64,000 nucleotides of DNA, from contig NZ_NSJZ01000004.1 in assembly GCF_002287065.1 (NCBI RefSeq), positions 215,947 to 279,946 on the forward strand. The letters are read 5' to 3'. A program made the position numbers and the translations under genes. The DNA is from Paracoccus salipaludis. Its GTDB lineage: Bacteria > Pseudomonadota > Alphaproteobacteria > Rhodobacterales > Rhodobacteraceae. This document shows, one piece after another, positions 63,194 to 64,000 of this stretch. Each line of letters begins with the position of its first letter. Position 1 is the stretch's first letter. The notes beneath the pieces were generated by a model. It saw nothing but the letters and a program-made list of their open reading frames with translations. It had not been told where the DNA came from and did not search any database.

Positions 63194-64000
63194 TCACCGG
63201 ATCGAGGGGCCGCCCTGGGGGCGGAAGTCGATGATCGTGTCGCGCCAGCGGCCGTATTTCTCGGCCGGCAGGTTGTAGCCGTCGCCCTGCAGGGCGCAGC
63301 GCAGGATGGCGCGGCGCGCGGCCTCGAAGGCCTGCGCCGCGGCCGCGTCCGAGCCGCCGTCGAAGGCGATCATCCGCACGCTGTCGGCGTCGGGCATCCC
63401 GTCGGCGGACATCGAGAACTGGACCGACACGGCCGTCCGCTGCGCTTCGCGCGACAGCGAGCCGATGTTCCAGCAGGCCTCGATCTGAAGCCGCAGCCCG
63501 TCCTTTTCGCCCCGGGACAAAGGCGGGCCAAGGGCGGCACGGCCGCCGCCGTCTTCCTCGACCGCGCCGGGCAGGTCCAGCGCCTCGTTCAGCGCGGCCA
63601 TCAGCGGGTCCGCATCCTCGGGGGCCTGGCGCGCGGCCTCGGCCTGCTCCCGGGCCTGTGCCTCGGCGCGGGCAAGAGCGGCTTCCTCCTCGGCGCGGGC
63701 CAGTGCACGCGCGGCCTCGGCGGCGGCGGCCTCCTCCTCGGCGCGGCGGCGGGCCTCCTCGGCCTCGCGCTGTTCGGCAAGGCGGCGGGCCTCCTCGGCG
63801 CGCTGTGCTTCCTCGGCCAGCCGCTGCTGCTCGGCGCGGCGGGCTTCGGCCTCGGCGCGCTCGCGGGCTTCGGCCTCGCGCCGCTCCTGCTCCTGTTGTT
63901 CCGCCTCGAGCGCGGCCTGCCGTTCCGCTTCGGCGGCGGCCTGCGCCTCGGCTTGCGCCCGTGCGGCTTCAGCGGCGGCGGCCTCGGCGGCGGCGCGCTG
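63194..64000 (-). CDS. tolA: TolA, C-terminal part (runs off the window)
   Basis: The minus-strand frame stays open from the stop at 63194 to the right edge, giving about 268 residues. The region above 63600 is a long alanine/glutamate/arginine-rich coiled coil (units such as AEEEARRAEEEA), the periplasm-spanning stalk of TolA. The last 120 residues are the globular C-terminal domain with LRLQIEACWNIGSLS and the following VQFSMSADGMP, which contacts Pal and TolB. The N-terminal membrane anchor lies outside. Gene order tolA-tolB-pal-cpoB confirms the name. Start codons seen inside this stretch are not true starts. Confidence 0.92.
   Translation of the reverse strand, partial: QRAAAEAAAAEAARAQAEAQAAAEAERQAALEAEQQEQERREAEARERAEAEARRAEQQRLAEEAQRAEEARRLAEQREAEEARRRAEEEAAAAEAARALARAEEEAALARAEAQAREQAEAARQAPEDADPLMAALNEALDLPGAVEEDGGGRAALGPPLSRGEKDGLRLQIEACWNIGSLSREAQRTAVSVQFSMSADGMPDADSVRMIAFDGGSDAAAAQAFEAARRAILRCALQGDGYNLPAEKYGRWRDTIIDFRPQGGPSIR

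Noticed and set aside
63600..64000. Short repeated GCCTCCTCGGC units that look like a tandem repeat or CRISPR-like array.
   Set aside because: They encode the Ala/Glu/Arg-rich coiled coil of TolA in an open frame; there are no unique spacers.
1..64000. tRNA or rRNA genes and prophage or integrative-element ends.
   Set aside because: No TTCRANNC-centred cloverleaf, rRNA stretch, integrase other than XerC, or direct repeats flanking the accessory block were seen on reading.

Overview
The window looks like chromosomal core sequence of a high-GC alphaproteobacterium of the order Rhodobacterales, most likely Paracoccus or a close relative. The reasons are the gene orders (TsaE-phosphotransferase fusion/murU/addB/addA/trxA, ruvCAB-htpX, tolAB-pal-cpoB-tilS-ftsH, fused PhaAB-type Mrp antiporter), the quinoprotein-relay accessory genes, and a recurring intergenic hairpin containing a CTTCTTCCTGATCCAAATA-like core. 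Genus is inferred from recall of gene order, not from a search. No tRNA, rRNA or CRISPR array was seen.

1-10 kb: a LON-domain protein and Trm112-like protein, argC, DUF779 plus topoisomerase IB, a divergent pair (metallo-beta-lactamase-fold hydrolase and SoxYZ-like carrier) of the quinoprotein relay type, an aldo/keto reductase, a nitronate monooxygenase, and a purine/pyrimidine permease divergent from an IclR regulator with a perfect 11-bp-arm palindrome between them. 10-19 kb: a tightly overlapping operon tsaE-amgK fusion, murU, addB, addA, then trxA, closed by a strong bidirectional hairpin. 19-28 kb: a PAS-GGDEF-EAL protein, an RTX metalloprotease, pheT, an AT-rich membrane-protein gene of unknown function wedged between pheT and pheS, pheS and a cytochrome P450.

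28-37.4 kb is the accessory part: an intact stand-alone CheB methylesterase, a large CheB/CheR/PAS/HWE-kinase hybrid gene broken by an in-frame stop and two frame changes, a decayed response regulator, an intact response regulator, a small HWE-like ATPase lacking the phospho-acceptor histidine, a Crp/Fnr regulator and an IS110 transposase remnant. 

37.4-64 kb returns to housekeeping genes: rplT-rpmI, pyk, N-formylglutamate amidohydrolase, priA, a thioesterase, ruvB, htpX, ruvA, ruvC, a six-gene Mrp/Pha cation/proton antiporter operon, xerC/DUF484/fructose-6-phosphate aldolase, a UPF0114 membrane protein, folD, chorismate mutase, and the ftsH-tilS-cpoB-pal-tolB-tolA block, with tolA running off the right edge. 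Most neighbouring genes on one strand overlap by ATGA-type junctions, so translational coupling is widespread.
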